DNA from: Myxococcus stipitatus DSM 14675
GTDB taxonomy: Bacteria > Myxococcota > Myxococcia > Myxococcales > Myxococcaceae
DNA length: 64,000 nt
Direction of reading: 5' to 3'
Assembly: GCF_000331735.1 (NCBI RefSeq)
Contig: NC_020126.1
Coordinates: forward strand, 2,914,001 to 2,978,000
This document shows positions 54,515-63,284 of the stretch, one piece after another. The notes beneath the pieces are model-generated. The model did not search any database. It was not told the origin of the DNA and saw only the letters and a list, made by a program, of their open reading frames with translations. The stretch's first letter is position 1, and every line of letters starts with the position of its first letter. A program made the translations under genes and the position numbers.

Positions 54515-55525
54515 ATGTTCTCGAGCCGAGCCCGAGGGCTGCTGGACTTCTGCATGGCGGTGCTGTGCGTGTGGACGGCGTACCACCACACGCCCGCGGG
54601 GGCGCTGGTGCGCAAGGCCTCCGCGTGGGCCTTCTCCACGCAGAGCACCGCGCGACCGTTGTTGGCGTTCTACGACGGCATGACGGGCACGACGCTGGCC
54701 GCGCCCATGGTGGCTCCGGAGGTTTCGCTGGTGCGCGCGCTGACGAGCGCCGAGGCGCTGGCATGGGGCACACACCTGGCGCTGAAGGGAATGGACGCGC
54801 GCGCGCGGGCTCCCGCGACGGCGCTGGCGCAGGAGCAGGGCATCTCCATGTCGACGCTGGTGGACCCGGTGGAGGGGCCCGTCGCGGCGCGCAGGCTCCT
54901 GTCGGGGCTGGCGGAGGACTTTCCGCGCGAGGAGGCCCGGGTGACGGCCGTCTTCGTCGGACGCGTGCCCGCGCGCTATGCGCAGGAGCGTGCCGAGGCG
55001 GAAGGGGGCGCGTTGACGCTCGAGGCGCTGAGCCGGCAGCTTCCTCCTGGCTTCGAAGCGGCCTCGGTGGGAGCGGCGCAGGCGTTGGCCCTGTCCACGG
55101 CTTTTGGTCTGGCGTGGCCCGTGTCCGAAGGGGCACGTGTGACGAGCCCGTTCGGTGAGCGCAATCACCCCGTGCTGGGCACTCGGAAGATGCACACGGG
55201 CGTGGACCTGGGTGTCCCCACGGGCACGGCGGTGGCGGCCGTGGCGGAGGGCGTGGTGCGGCGCGCGAGTGAAGACTCCGTGAACGGCCGCGTGCTCGTA
55301 TTGGACCATGGCCGAGGTGTGACGACGGCGTACTGCCACAACTCGGAGCTGCTCGTGCGGGTGGGGGAGCAGGTGACTCGGGGGCAGCTCATCGCTCGCT
55401 CCGGCAATACGGGCCGCTCCACGGGACCCCATCTGCACTATCAGCTCGAGCTGGCCTCGCGGCCCATGGACCCTCTCAAGTTCCGCGCTTCTGTTAGGAC
55501 CGTGTCCCAGGACGCGCCTTTTTGA
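54515..55525 (+). CDS. M23-family (LytM) metallopeptidase
   Basis: 336 residues. An N-terminal hydrophobic segment (about 8-24, LLDFCMAVLCVWTAYHH) may anchor or export it. The middle, about 60-200, is helical. The C-terminal M23 domain has the zinc-binding HTGVD and GPHLHYQ motifs with SPFGERNHPVLGTRKMHTGV, ASEDSVNGRVLVLDHGRGVT and GEQVTRGQLIARSGNTGRST, so it should be an active cell-wall endopeptidase. ATG at 54515 is taken; the frame remains open upstream antisense to nothing useful. It follows the membrane protein closely. Confidence 0.88.
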   Translation: MFSSRARGLLDFCMAVLCVWTAYHHTPAGALVRKASAWAFSTQSTARPLLAFYDGMTGTTLAAPMVAPEVSLVRALTSAEALAWGTHLALKGMDARARAPATALAQEQGISMSTLVDPVEGPVAARRLLSGLAEDFPREEARVTAVFVGRVPARYAQERAEAEGGALTLEALSRQLPPGFEAASVGAAQALALSTAFGLAWPVSEGARVTSPFGERNHPVLGTRKMHTGVDLGVPTGTAVAAVAEGVVRRASEDSVNGRVLVLDHGRGVTTAYCHNSELLVRVGEQVTRGQLIARSGNTGRSTGPHLHYQLELASRPMDPLKFRASVRTVSQDAPF

Positions 55526-55660
55526 CGGAATGCGAGTTCCTCGGAGGAGGGCGGGTGTTCCAGGGAGCGTGTCTTTGCTCGGCCGTGGGGGCTTGCGGGG
55601 ACTACCCGTGACGTTGGCGAGGGAACTGGAGACGGCGCGAGGCTGTGGTACATCCGCGCC

Positions 55661-56116
55661 ATGGCCTCGTCCCTGACTGTGCAGGTGCGCCGTGTTCGCG
55701 CGCACCCAGAGCCCTTGCCGCTTCCCCGCTACGAGACCGAGCTCGCCGCCGGGCTGGATTTGCGGGCGGACATCGACGAGGAGCGAGTCCTCCAACCCCT
55801 CGCGCGGATGGCGGTTCCCACGGGGCTCGCGCTGGGGTTGCCGCCTGGGTACGAGGGCCAGGTGCGACCTCGCTCGGGGTTGGCGCTCCGACATGGAATC
55901 ACCCTGCTGAACTCACCTGGGACGGTGGACGCGGACTATCGGGGCGAGGTGCACGCCGTCCTGGTCAACCTCTCCAACGAGCCCTTCACCGTGCGTCGGG
56001 GTGACCGGGTCGCCCAGCTGGTGGTGGCGCCGGTGACCTCGGTGACGCTGGCGGAGGTGGAGGTGCTCGACGCGACGGCGCGGGGTGGGAGTGGGTTCGG
56101 GTCCACGGGCCGATAA
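55661..56116 (+). CDS. dut: dUTP diphosphatase
   Basis: Hydrolyses dUTP to dUMP, keeping uracil out of DNA. 151 residues, trimeric family, with all five motifs: AGLDLRAD, RPRSGLAL, GTVDADYRGEV, RGDRVAQLV and the C-terminal GGSGFGSTGR arm that closes the site. ATG at 55661. Stands alone between the M23 peptidase and the kinase gene. Confidence 0.96.
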   Translation: MASSLTVQVRRVRAHPEPLPLPRYETELAAGLDLRADIDEERVLQPLARMAVPTGLALGLPPGYEGQVRPRSGLALRHGITLLNSPGTVDADYRGEVHAVLVNLSNEPFTVRRGDRVAQLVVAPVTSVTLAEVEVLDATARGGSGFGSTGR

Positions 56117-56229
56117 GGCCGACGCGGACGGCATCGTTCCTTGATGACAGGGGAGTGTGCAGAATATGAGGCCCGGACCGCGTCCCCGCTGGTGGTCCTT
56201 CCTCGACTGGCCCCTGGAGTCCGACTGCT

Positions 56230-59200
56230 TTGCTTTGCTACCGCTGCGGAAGCCACGTCCCCGAGACGAATGACACCTGTCCCACCTGCGGGATGAAGTA
56301 CGACGCGACTGCTCGACAGGCAGCCGGCGTCGCTCGCAAGCGGGGTCTGGAAGGCGCGCCCTACAAGCCCGGGGACGTCCTCGCCGGCCGCTACTCCATC
56401 AAGGAAGTGGTGGGCTCGGGCCCCATGGGCTTCGTCTTCCGGGCCCAGGACGAAGAGATAGACGTCGAGGTCGCGCTGAAGACCGTGCACCCGCGGCTCG
56501 TGCAGCAGCCCGAGGAGCGCACCCAGTTCTCCTTCTCGATGCGGGTGGGCAAGAAGCTCAACCACCCCAACCTGTTGCGCGTCTACGAAGAGGGGCTCGA
56601 TGGCGAGCGGCCCTTCTTCACCATGCAGCTGTTGGAGGGATTGACGCTGCGGCGGATGATGGAGCAGCGCGCCTCGCGCGGGCAGCTCTTCTCGCTCAAG
56701 GACGTGGAGCCGCTGCTCGCGCAGATGGCCGCGGCGCTGGATGCCGCGCATCGCTTCGGTCCGCACTCCGACGTCAAGCCCGAGAACGTCATCGTCCTGC
56801 CGGACCTGCTGAAGGTGACGGACTACGGGCTGGGGCTCGCCGTGCCGCAGCTGCCCTTCGTCCAGGCGCAGAAGGGACATCGCTCGGATGTCTACATCGC
56901 GCCCGAGTACGTGGCGGGTGGTGAGCTCGACACGCGCATGGATGTGTACTCGCTCGGCGTGGTGATGGGTGAGCTCCTCACCGGGCTGGTGCCGACGGAA
57001 GGCGTGGTGCCGGGACTCACGTCGCTGCACCCGGACCTGCCCACGTCCTTCGAGGCGCTCTATCGCCGAGCGCTCAACATCAACCCGCTGGCCCGGCCGA
57101 AGTCCGCGGGGGAGCTGCACGCCGAGTTCGCCAACATCCTCGCGCGCTCGCCGGCCGCGGTGACCACGCGGGTGCGCGGTGTGCCGCCTCCCCCTGGGTC
57201 CGCGCAGGCCGCCGCGGTGAGGATGTCCGCTCGGCCTCCGCCGCCGGTGCCCACGGACATGATGCCGATTCCCACGGGCATCGTGTCCGCCGCGAAGCCG
57301 CCGCCGCCGGTGGCTGCTCCGCACGAGGAGGAAGAGCCGCCTCCGCCGGATGCGACGCAGCCGCTGGATGCGGCGACGCTCGCCGCCATCATTGGCGCGA
57401 ATCCCCATGCGTCGCATCAGCGCCTCACCGAGCAGGCGATGCCGTTCATCTCCGGCCCGGCGGCTCGTGCCGCGATGGAGTCCGCGCAGGGGGGGCGTGC
57501 CTCGTCCGATGCCGGACGCGGCGGTGGTGAGTCGCCGTACGGTGGTCGTTCCGCGCAGGATGCCGCGCATGGCGGACGCGCGGGCGCCGAGGGCGGGAGG
57601 TCCGCGTCGGAGTCCTTGCACGGGGGCCGCTCTAGTGGCGAGTCGTCGCAGAGCGGACGCGGCGGTGGTGAGTCATCGCAGAGCGGACGCGGCGGTGGCG
57701 AGTCGCTGCAGAGCGGTCGCGGCGGTGGCGAGTCGTCGCAGAGCGGACGCGGCGGTGGTGAGTCGTCGCAGGGCGGTCGCGGCGGTGGCGAGTCGTCGCA
57801 GAGCGGTCGCGGCAGTGGTGAGTCGTCGCAGGGCGGTCGCGGCGGTGGTGAGTCATCGCAGAGCGGTCGCGGCGGTGGTGAGTCGTCGCAGAGCGGACGT
57901 GGCGGTGCTGAGGCCTCGCAGAGCGGTCGCGGCGTTGGTGGCTCGTCGCAAGGCGGTCGCAGCGGTGGCGAGTCGTCGCAGAGTGGTCGCAGCGGTGGTG
58001 AGTCGTCGCAGGGTGGTCGCAGCGGCAGTGAGTCGGCGCACGGTGGCCGCGCTGGTGCTGAGGCATCGCAGAGCGGTCGCGGAAGTGGTGAGCCTTCGCA
58101 GGGTGGTCGCGGCGGTGGTGACCCTTCGCGGTCCGGAGCGGATTCGAACCACAGTGGACGCTCGGGCGCGGAGAGCCTCTCGCGAGGCTCTTCAGAGCCG
58201 TCCCTGAGTGGACGCTCCAGTGCGGAGCCATCTGCGCGTTCGGGAGGCCCCGCGCCTCGCGCCTCCGGTCCGATGCCCTCGGCACAACCGCGAGCATCGT
58301 CGCGAGGCCAGGACTCGGTGGCGGGCGAAGCCGCTCCCTCCGTCTCCGGTGCCCGGTCCGCGCGCGGGCTGGAATCCTCTCCCGCGACGTCTGGTGCCCG
58401 CCCCGTGTCGCGGACCCTGGAAGCGCCCGTGGTGCCGAGCATCCGCACGGCACGCACGCTCGAGACCGTGCCGGCGATGTCGGGCGCGCGCACCGCGCCT
58501 CGGGCCCTCGACTTCGACCCGAGCATGTCGGGAGCGCGCTCGGGGGCACGCATCGCGCCGACTCAGCGGGGCAATCGCCCGCAGAAGTCCTCGGCCAAGC
58601 GTCGTCGTCTGGCGTTCGTCTGGATGGTGGTGCTGACGGTGGGTGGCCTCGCGCTCGGCGCGGGCGGCGGCTATCTGCTGTTGAACTACTGGAAGTCTCG
58701 CGGCACCCCGAAGCCGTCTGCTCCCTCCGCGGGTTCAGTGTCGCGGCAGGGGGGCAATGAAGTGGCGCCTCCGCTGGTCGTGGCCCTGTCTGAGAAGTGT
58801 CAGGACGGGATGCGGCTGGTGAGCGGAGGGTCCTTCAAGCGAGGCAAGGTCCGCGACGACGAACTCGCCAAGGTGGACGAGCGTCCCAGCGAGAACGTCA
58901 TGGTGAACTCCTTCTGCATCGACGAGTTCGAGTTCCCGAACCAGCGGGGAGCGACCCCTCGAGTGGACGTCACCTTGGCTCAGGCACGTGCGCTGTGCGA
59001 GGCGGCGCAGAAGCGGCTCTGCACAGAGGACGAGTGGGAGAAGGCATGCAAGGGACCGGGCAACGCGCGCTTCGCGTACGGGAACGATTACCTTCAGGGC
59101 ACGTGCAATACGAAGATTCCCCAAGCGGGCATCGTGCCTTCCATCGCGGCGTCCGGGACGTCACCTCAGTGCGTCTCGCCGGGCTATCGCGTGGCCGACC

Positions 59201-59379
59201 TCTCCGGCAACGTCGCCGAGTGGACGGAGACCCGCATCGAGCGCCGGGGCACCATCCAGAAGGGTGGAGCCTTCAACGAGCCCTACGCCGACTCCCGCTG
59301 CAGCGCGGTGAAGTATGGCGACCCCGAGATGGCCTCCGCGTCGGTGGGCTTCCGTTGCTGCTCGAGCGCACAGCCATGA
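56230..59379 (+). CDS. Zinc-ribbon / kinase-like / 30-bp-repeat linker / TM / SUMF1-like fusion protein
   Basis: 1049 residues. A zinc ribbon (C3, C6, C17, C20) opens it. The kinase-like domain (about 55-310) keeps K84 in VALKTV, D181 and N186 (HSDVKPEN), but the HRD Arg is Ser and DFG reads DYG, so activity may be altered. A Gly/Ser/Arg repeat linker (468-637), one membrane segment (about 793-818) and a SUMF1/FGE-like domain from about 856 (GMRLVSGGSFKRGKV, LCTEDEWEKACKGP, LSGNVAEWTETR, GFRCC) follow. FGE cysteines of the catalytic pair are not evident, so it may be a ligand-binding domain. TTG at 56230 is the only start that keeps the ribbon. The next gene overlaps by ATGA. Confidence 0.88.
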   Translation: MLCYRCGSHVPETNDTCPTCGMKYDATARQAAGVARKRGLEGAPYKPGDVLAGRYSIKEVVGSGPMGFVFRAQDEEIDVEVALKTVHPRLVQQPEERTQFSFSMRVGKKLNHPNLLRVYEEGLDGERPFFTMQLLEGLTLRRMMEQRASRGQLFSLKDVEPLLAQMAAALDAAHRFGPHSDVKPENVIVLPDLLKVTDYGLGLAVPQLPFVQAQKGHRSDVYIAPEYVAGGELDTRMDVYSLGVVMGELLTGLVPTEGVVPGLTSLHPDLPTSFEALYRRALNINPLARPKSAGELHAEFANILARSPAAVTTRVRGVPPPPGSAQAAAVRMSARPPPPVPTDMMPIPTGIVSAAKPPPPVAAPHEEEEPPPPDATQPLDAATLAAIIGANPHASHQRLTEQAMPFISGPAARAAMESAQGGRASSDAGRGGGESPYGGRSAQDAAHGGRAGAEGGRSASESLHGGRSSGESSQSGRGGGESSQSGRGGGESLQSGRGGGESSQSGRGGGESSQGGRGGGESSQSGRGSGESSQGGRGGGESSQSGRGGGESSQSGRGGAEASQSGRGVGGSSQGGRSGGESSQSGRSGGESSQGGRSGSESAHGGRAGAEASQSGRGSGEPSQGGRGGGDPSRSGADSNHSGRSGAESLSRGSSEPSLSGRSSAEPSARSGGPAPRASGPMPSAQPRASSRGQDSVAGEAAPSVSGARSARGLESSPATSGARPVSRTLEAPVVPSIRTARTLETVPAMSGARTAPRALDFDPSMSGARSGARIAPTQRGNRPQKSSAKRRRLAFVWMVVLTVGGLALGAGGGYLLLNYWKSRGTPKPSAPSAGSVSRQGGNEVAPPLVVALSEKCQDGMRLVSGGSFKRGKVRDDELAKVDERPSENVMVNSFCIDEFEFPNQRGATPRVDVTLAQARALCEAAQKRLCTEDEWEKACKGPGNARFAYGNDYLQGTCNTKIPQAGIVPSIAASGTSPQCVSPGYRVADLSGNVAEWTETRIERRGTIQKGGAFNEPYADSRCSAVKYGDPEMASASVGFRCCSSAQP
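57631..58140 (+). repeat. 17 tandem 30-bp units coding GGGESSQSGR
   Basis: Units run exactly in register every 30 bases (for example GGCGGTGGTGAGTCGTCGCA plus ten more). Interior units differ by few bases; first and last are degenerate, with related but decayed units before 57631. It encodes a flexible linker inside the kinase-SUMF1 protein. Confidence 0.95.
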
Positions 59380-60320
59380 GCCGGCTGGCACTCGTGCTCT
59401 GCCTCTCCCTGTTGCCAGCCGTCGCGCTGGCCCAGGGGAGTGCTCGCCCACGAGTGGTGGCGGTGAAGTCCGCCAACCTCGCGCCCTACGCCTCCGTCAT
59501 CGCTGGCTTCTCCGCGGAGGCTCGCGCGGACGTGCAGGAGATGATGCTCGACGAGAGCCCGGGCGCCGCCGCGCGTGTCTTCAAGAAGCTGGCGGCGCAG
59601 AAGCCCGCACTGGTGCTGGCCCTGGGCCCCCTGGCGGCCAATGCCGCGAGGCGCTCCCTGGGCGAGGACGTGCCCGTCCTCTTCGCCATGGTGCCGTACT
59701 ACGAGAAGTACGGACTGGAGGGCCCCAACGTCACCGGCATCTCGCTCACCAGTGACTTGGGACCGGAACTGGAGGCGCTCGTCGCGGTGGCCCCCAAGGT
59801 CCGCCGCGTGGGCATGGTGCATGACCCCCGTTTCTCCGCGAGCACGGTGACGCAGGCGCAGAGCGCCGCCGCGTCGAGGAGCCTGTCCATCCTCGCGCTG
59901 GAGGTCGACTCTCCGGCGAAGGTGGAGAAGGTGCTCGAGGGTGCCGCGGGCCGAGTGGACGCGCTGCTCATGGTGGCGGACAAGACGGTGGGCAACGCCG
60001 CCGTCGTTCAAGAGCTCATCGCCTTCGCGCAGTCGAAGCGGCTGCCGCTCATCGCGCTCACGCCCAGCCAGGTGAAGGAGGGCGCGGCGCTGGCGTTGTC
60101 GCCCAGTCCCCTGGCCATCGGCCTGCAGGCGGGGCGGCTGGCCAATCGCATCATCCACGAGAAGGTCGACCCGGGGGCGCTGGCGGTGGCGCAGCCGGAA
60201 GGGTTGGACCTGTCCATCAACCTCACCACCGCCAAGAAGTTGGGTCCGTCCTCCGAGCCCGTGCTGGAGCTCCTCCGGTTCGCGGCGCGGCGGGACTTTG
60301 CCGTGAAGGTCTACGAGTGA
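59376..60320 (+). CDS. ABC transporter substrate-binding protein (TrpX/DUF534-like)
   Basis: 314 residues with a signal peptide (MSRLALVLCLSLLPAVALAQ, cut after AQ likely). The mature protein has a periplasmic-binding-protein fold of the pfam04392 kind (PALVLALGPLAANAARRSLG, VPVLFAMVPYYEKYGLEGPN, RRVGMVHDPRFSASTVTQAQ, LPLIALTPSQVKEGAALALS). No permease or ATPase gene is adjacent, so it may act as a sensor partner rather than in uptake (inference). ATG overlaps the kinase-SUMF1 stop (ATGA), and its own stop overlaps the purB GTG start (GTGA). Confidence 0.85.
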   Translation: MSRLALVLCLSLLPAVALAQGSARPRVVAVKSANLAPYASVIAGFSAEARADVQEMMLDESPGAAARVFKKLAAQKPALVLALGPLAANAARRSLGEDVPVLFAMVPYYEKYGLEGPNVTGISLTSDLGPELEALVAVAPKVRRVGMVHDPRFSASTVTQAQSAAASRSLSILALEVDSPAKVEKVLEGAAGRVDALLMVADKTVGNAAVVQELIAFAQSKRLPLIALTPSQVKEGAALALSPSPLAIGLQAGRLANRIIHEKVDPGALAVAQPEGLDLSINLTTAKKLGPSSEPVLELLRFAARRDFAVKVYE

Positions 60321-61630
60321 TTCCGCGATACAGCCGACAGGAGATGTCCAACCTCTGGTCCGACGTGGCCCGCCTGCGCCGCTGGCGCGACGTGGAGCTC
60401 GCCGCGCTGGAGGGAATGGTGGAGGCGGGACTGGCCCCTCGTGAGGCGCTGGAGGATTGTGTCCAGCGCGCGGGGGACTTCACGCCCGCCGACGCCGCGC
60501 GCATCGAGGAGATCGAGCGCACCACCAAGCACGACGTCATCGCGTTCCTCACCTTCATGGAGGAGCGCGTGGGGCCCAGCGCACGCTGGCTGCACCTGGG
60601 CATGACGTCCTCGGACGTGCTGGACACGTCGCTGGGGATGACGTTGCGCGACGCCATGGACCTCATCCTCCAGGACCTGGAGCGGGTGATGGCCGCGGTG
60701 GAGAAGCGCGCCTTCGAGCACAAGCACACGCTGCAGATGGGCCGCAGCCACGGCATCCACGCGGAGCCCGTGACGTTCGGCCACAAGCTGGCCATCTGGT
60801 ACGACGAGCTCCGCCGCGCCCGCACGCGCCTGCTGTCCGCGCGCGAGACCATCGCCACGGGCATGATTTCCGGCGCCGTCGGCACCTTCGCGCACCTGCC
60901 TCCCGCCGTGGAGGAGTACGTCTGCAAGAAGCTGGGCCTGAAGCCCGCGCCCGCCTCCAGCCAGGTGGTGCAGCGTGACCGGCACGCCGAGTACTTCACC
61001 GCGCTGGCGCTTCTGGGCGCGAGCATCGAGAAGTTCGCGGTGGAGATTCGCCACCTGCAGCGCACGGAGGTGCGCGAGGCGGAGGAGCCCTTCACCGCGG
61101 GGCAGAAGGGCTCCAGCGCGATGCCGCACAAGCGCAACCCCATCCTCTCGGAGAACCTCACGGGCCTCGCGCGCCTCTTGCGTGGCTACGCGGTGAGCGC
61201 GATGGAGGACGTGGCGCTGTGGCACGAGCGGGACATCTCCCACTCGTCCGTGGAGCGCGTCATCGGCCCGGACGCCACCATCCTCGCGGACTTCATGCTG
61301 ATGCGCTTCGCCCGCCTGATGGAGGACCTGCGCGTCTACCCCGAGCAGATGAAGAGGAACCTGGACCTGCTGGGCGGAGTGGTGAACTCGCAGCGGCTCC
61401 TGTTGGAGCTGGCGCGCAAGGGCATGGACCGCCAGGCCGCCTACGTCATCGTCCAGCGCAACGCGATGAAGCTCTACGAGGAGGGCGTCGACTTCCGGCA
61501 GGCCCTGCTCGCGGACGCGGACCTGTGCAAGATGATGACGCCCGAGGAGATCAACGACTGCTTCTCCCCGGGCTACCACACGCGGCACATGGACGACATC
61601 TTCCGCCGCGTCTTCGGCCGGAGCGAGTAG
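60317..61630 (+). CDS. purB: Adenylosuccinate lyase
   Basis: Acts twice in purine synthesis, splitting fumarate from SAICAR and from adenylosuccinate. 437 residues with IPRYSRQEMSNLWSD, TKHDVIAFLTFMEERVG, LHLGMTSSDVLDTSLGMTLR, the catalytic His region QMGRSHGIHAEPVTFGHKLA, and signature GSSAMPHKRNPILSENL. GTG at 60317 overlaps the previous stop by four bases, so it is read as the third gene of that unit. purC lies convergently after it, giving two purine enzymes side by side on opposite strands. Confidence 0.97.
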   Translation: MIPRYSRQEMSNLWSDVARLRRWRDVELAALEGMVEAGLAPREALEDCVQRAGDFTPADAARIEEIERTTKHDVIAFLTFMEERVGPSARWLHLGMTSSDVLDTSLGMTLRDAMDLILQDLERVMAAVEKRAFEHKHTLQMGRSHGIHAEPVTFGHKLAIWYDELRRARTRLLSARETIATGMISGAVGTFAHLPPAVEEYVCKKLGLKPAPASSQVVQRDRHAEYFTALALLGASIEKFAVEIRHLQRTEVREAEEPFTAGQKGSSAMPHKRNPILSENLTGLARLLRGYAVSAMEDVALWHERDISHSSVERVIGPDATILADFMLMRFARLMEDLRVYPEQMKRNLDLLGGVVNSQRLLLELARKGMDRQAAYVIVQRNAMKLYEEGVDFRQALLADADLCKMMTPEEINDCFSPGYHTRHMDDIFRRVFGRSE

Positions 61631-61657
61631 CCCCGGCCTGTTGTGAAACCGCGCGGG

Positions 61658-61678
61658 AGGGCTACTTCAGGTAGCCCT
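61658..61678. terminator. Hairpin at the convergent purB/purC ends
   Basis: AGGGCTAC and GTAGCCCT pair around TTCAG. The stem includes the purC stop codon and its last codons, and lies 28 bases after purB. Probable two-way terminator overlapping coding sequence. Confidence 0.5.
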
Positions 61679-62621
61679 TCTGCCGCAGGTTCCGCTCGAT
61701 GCGCGCGTGCACGTCGCCCGGCTCCAGCGTCAGCGACGTGCCCGTGATCTGCTCGAAGGCCGCCACGTACTTGGTGGCCAGCTCCACGCGGACGTCATCC
61801 GGAATCGCCGGCGGTGTGCCGTGGCCGGAGAAGCCCCGCTCGCGGATGAGCCACTGGCGGATGTTCTCCTTGTCCAGCATGCGCTGGTCCTCGCCCTTGG
61901 CGAAGCGCGCCTCGTACTCGTCCGCCACCCAGTAGCGGCTGGAGTCCGGGGTGTGCATCTCGTCGATGACGTAGATGTCGTCGCCCACCTTGCCGAACTC
62001 GTACTTCGTATCCACGAGGATGAGGCCTCGGGTGCGCGCCCACTTCTGTCCCTCCGCGAACAGGCCTCGGGCCGCCTCGGTGATGCGGGCCCAGTCGCGG
62101 GTGCTGGCCAGGCCCCTGGCGAGAATCTCCTTCTCGGAGATGGGCTCGTCGTGCTGCCCGTACTCGGCCTTCGTGGACGGGGTGATGATGGGCGAGGGGA
62201 AGGCCTCGTCCTTGCGCATGCCCGCGGGGAAGGGGAGGCCGTAGGCGGTGTGCGTGCCCTTCTCGTAGTCGCGCCACAGGCTGCCGGTGAGGTAGCCGCG
62301 AATCACCACCTCCACCGTGAAGGGCTGACACGCGCGCGCCACGGTGACGTTGGCGTCCGGCACGTCGAGCACGTGGTTGGGGCAGATGTGCTTCGTTCTC
62401 TCGAACCAGAAGGACGAGAGGCGGTTGAGCACCTCGCCCTTGAAAGGGATGGTGGTGAGGACGTGGTCGAACGCGGAGAGCCGGTCCGTCGTCACGAGGA
62501 CGAGCGAGTCGCCCTGGCGATACGTGTCCCGGACCTTGCCACGGTAGTGCTGGCCGAGCGCCGGCAGGTCCACCTGGCGGAGCGTGAGGGGAAGCTGAGC
62601 GTGGAGTGCGGAGGTATTCAC
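61662..62621 (-). CDS. purC: SAICAR synthetase (phosphoribosylaminoimidazole-succinocarboxamide synthase)
   Basis: Joins CAIR and aspartate with ATP in purine synthesis. 319 residues, the longer form. Motifs are YRGKVRDTYRQGDSLVLVTT, DRLSAFDHVLTTIPFKGEVL, VEVVIRGYLTGSLWRDYEKG and LILVDTKYEFGKVGDDIYVI, then EMHTPDSSRYW. GTG at 62621 begins MNTSALHAQLPL. Convergent with purB; a lipoprotein gene lies upstream on the same strand. Confidence 0.97.
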   Translation of the reverse strand: MNTSALHAQLPLTLRQVDLPALGQHYRGKVRDTYRQGDSLVLVTTDRLSAFDHVLTTIPFKGEVLNRLSSFWFERTKHICPNHVLDVPDANVTVARACQPFTVEVVIRGYLTGSLWRDYEKGTHTAYGLPFPAGMRKDEAFPSPIITPSTKAEYGQHDEPISEKEILARGLASTRDWARITEAARGLFAEGQKWARTRGLILVDTKYEFGKVGDDIYVIDEMHTPDSSRYWVADEYEARFAKGEDQRMLDKENIRQWLIRERGFSGHGTPPAIPDDVRVELATKYVAAFEQITGTSLTLEPGDVHARIERNLRQKGYLK

Positions 62622-62693
62622 TGGCGCCTCGCGGCCCGCCCCTCGGGAAGGTGAAGTCCGACGAGGAGGGGGGGCTGCTTCGGGCGCGGGACT

Positions 62694-63284
62694 CTACTGG
62701 AGCGCGGCCGGCATGGAAGCAGGACCGTAGGCAGCCGCCAGATAGAGGAAAGCTGGATTGATACGCAGGATACCATCCACGTAAGCAACCGCGTACGGCG
62801 CGCTGGACGCCCGGTCCACCTGCACCACGCCCTCGGGCTGGATGCCCCAGTGCGCGAGCAGCGTGCGGGCCACCAACTCGGCCGCTTCCCGCTCGGACAG
62901 GCCCTGCAGGCTCTCCCGGCGGTCTTCCGGCCAACGCTCACCCGCGCGAGCCTCCAGCACGAGCTGCAACCCCTTGCCCGCATCGGGCGCCTGGAACAGG
63001 TCCATGCGCACATCGAAGCCCGGGGCCGCCAGCAGCTCCCCGTTCTGGCTGATGGGGAAGAGCACCAGCGCCTGCGCCGCCTGACCCGCTTCCACGTCCG
63101 ACTGACGCGCCACCTCGCGGAACATCTCCAGCCGCGTGGCGGGAGACTCGAACTCGAGGAACTCGGGCGGGTGTGCGAGCGCCTGACGGGCACTCATGGT
63201 CGCGCGCACGGGCGTGCCCGCGCCACCACAAGCGGTGAGCACGGCGACGACCGACAGGAGCAAGCCAGGAAGCACGCGACGCAT
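62694..63284 (-). CDS. Hypothetical lipoprotein
   Basis: 196 residues, family not recognised. Signal peptide MRRVLPGLLLSVVAVLTAC with lipobox LTAC (Cys19). The mature protein is soluble, mixed helical/beta, with repeated acidic stretches (DVEAGQAAQALVLFPISQNG, FDVRMDLFQAPDAGKGLQLV, ERWPEDRRESLQGLSEREAA) and a hydrophobic-aromatic end (LRINPAFLYLAAAYGPAS). No enzyme motif. An AATATA/TATATT box just 10 bases before the ATG (63294-63299) could be a -10 of a very short-leader transcript. Confidence 0.75.
   Translation of the reverse strand: MRRVLPGLLLSVVAVLTACGGAGTPVRATMSARQALAHPPEFLEFESPATRLEMFREVARQSDVEAGQAAQALVLFPISQNGELLAAPGFDVRMDLFQAPDAGKGLQLVLEARAGERWPEDRRESLQGLSEREAAELVARTLLAHWGIQPEGVVQVDRASSAPYAVAYVDGILRINPAFLYLAAAYGPASMPAALQ

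Noticed and set aside
57631-58140. Regular 30-bp repeats reminiscent of a CRISPR array.
   Set aside because: There are no unique spacers; units are directly adjacent and encode an in-frame linker. The same holds for the 18-bp array.
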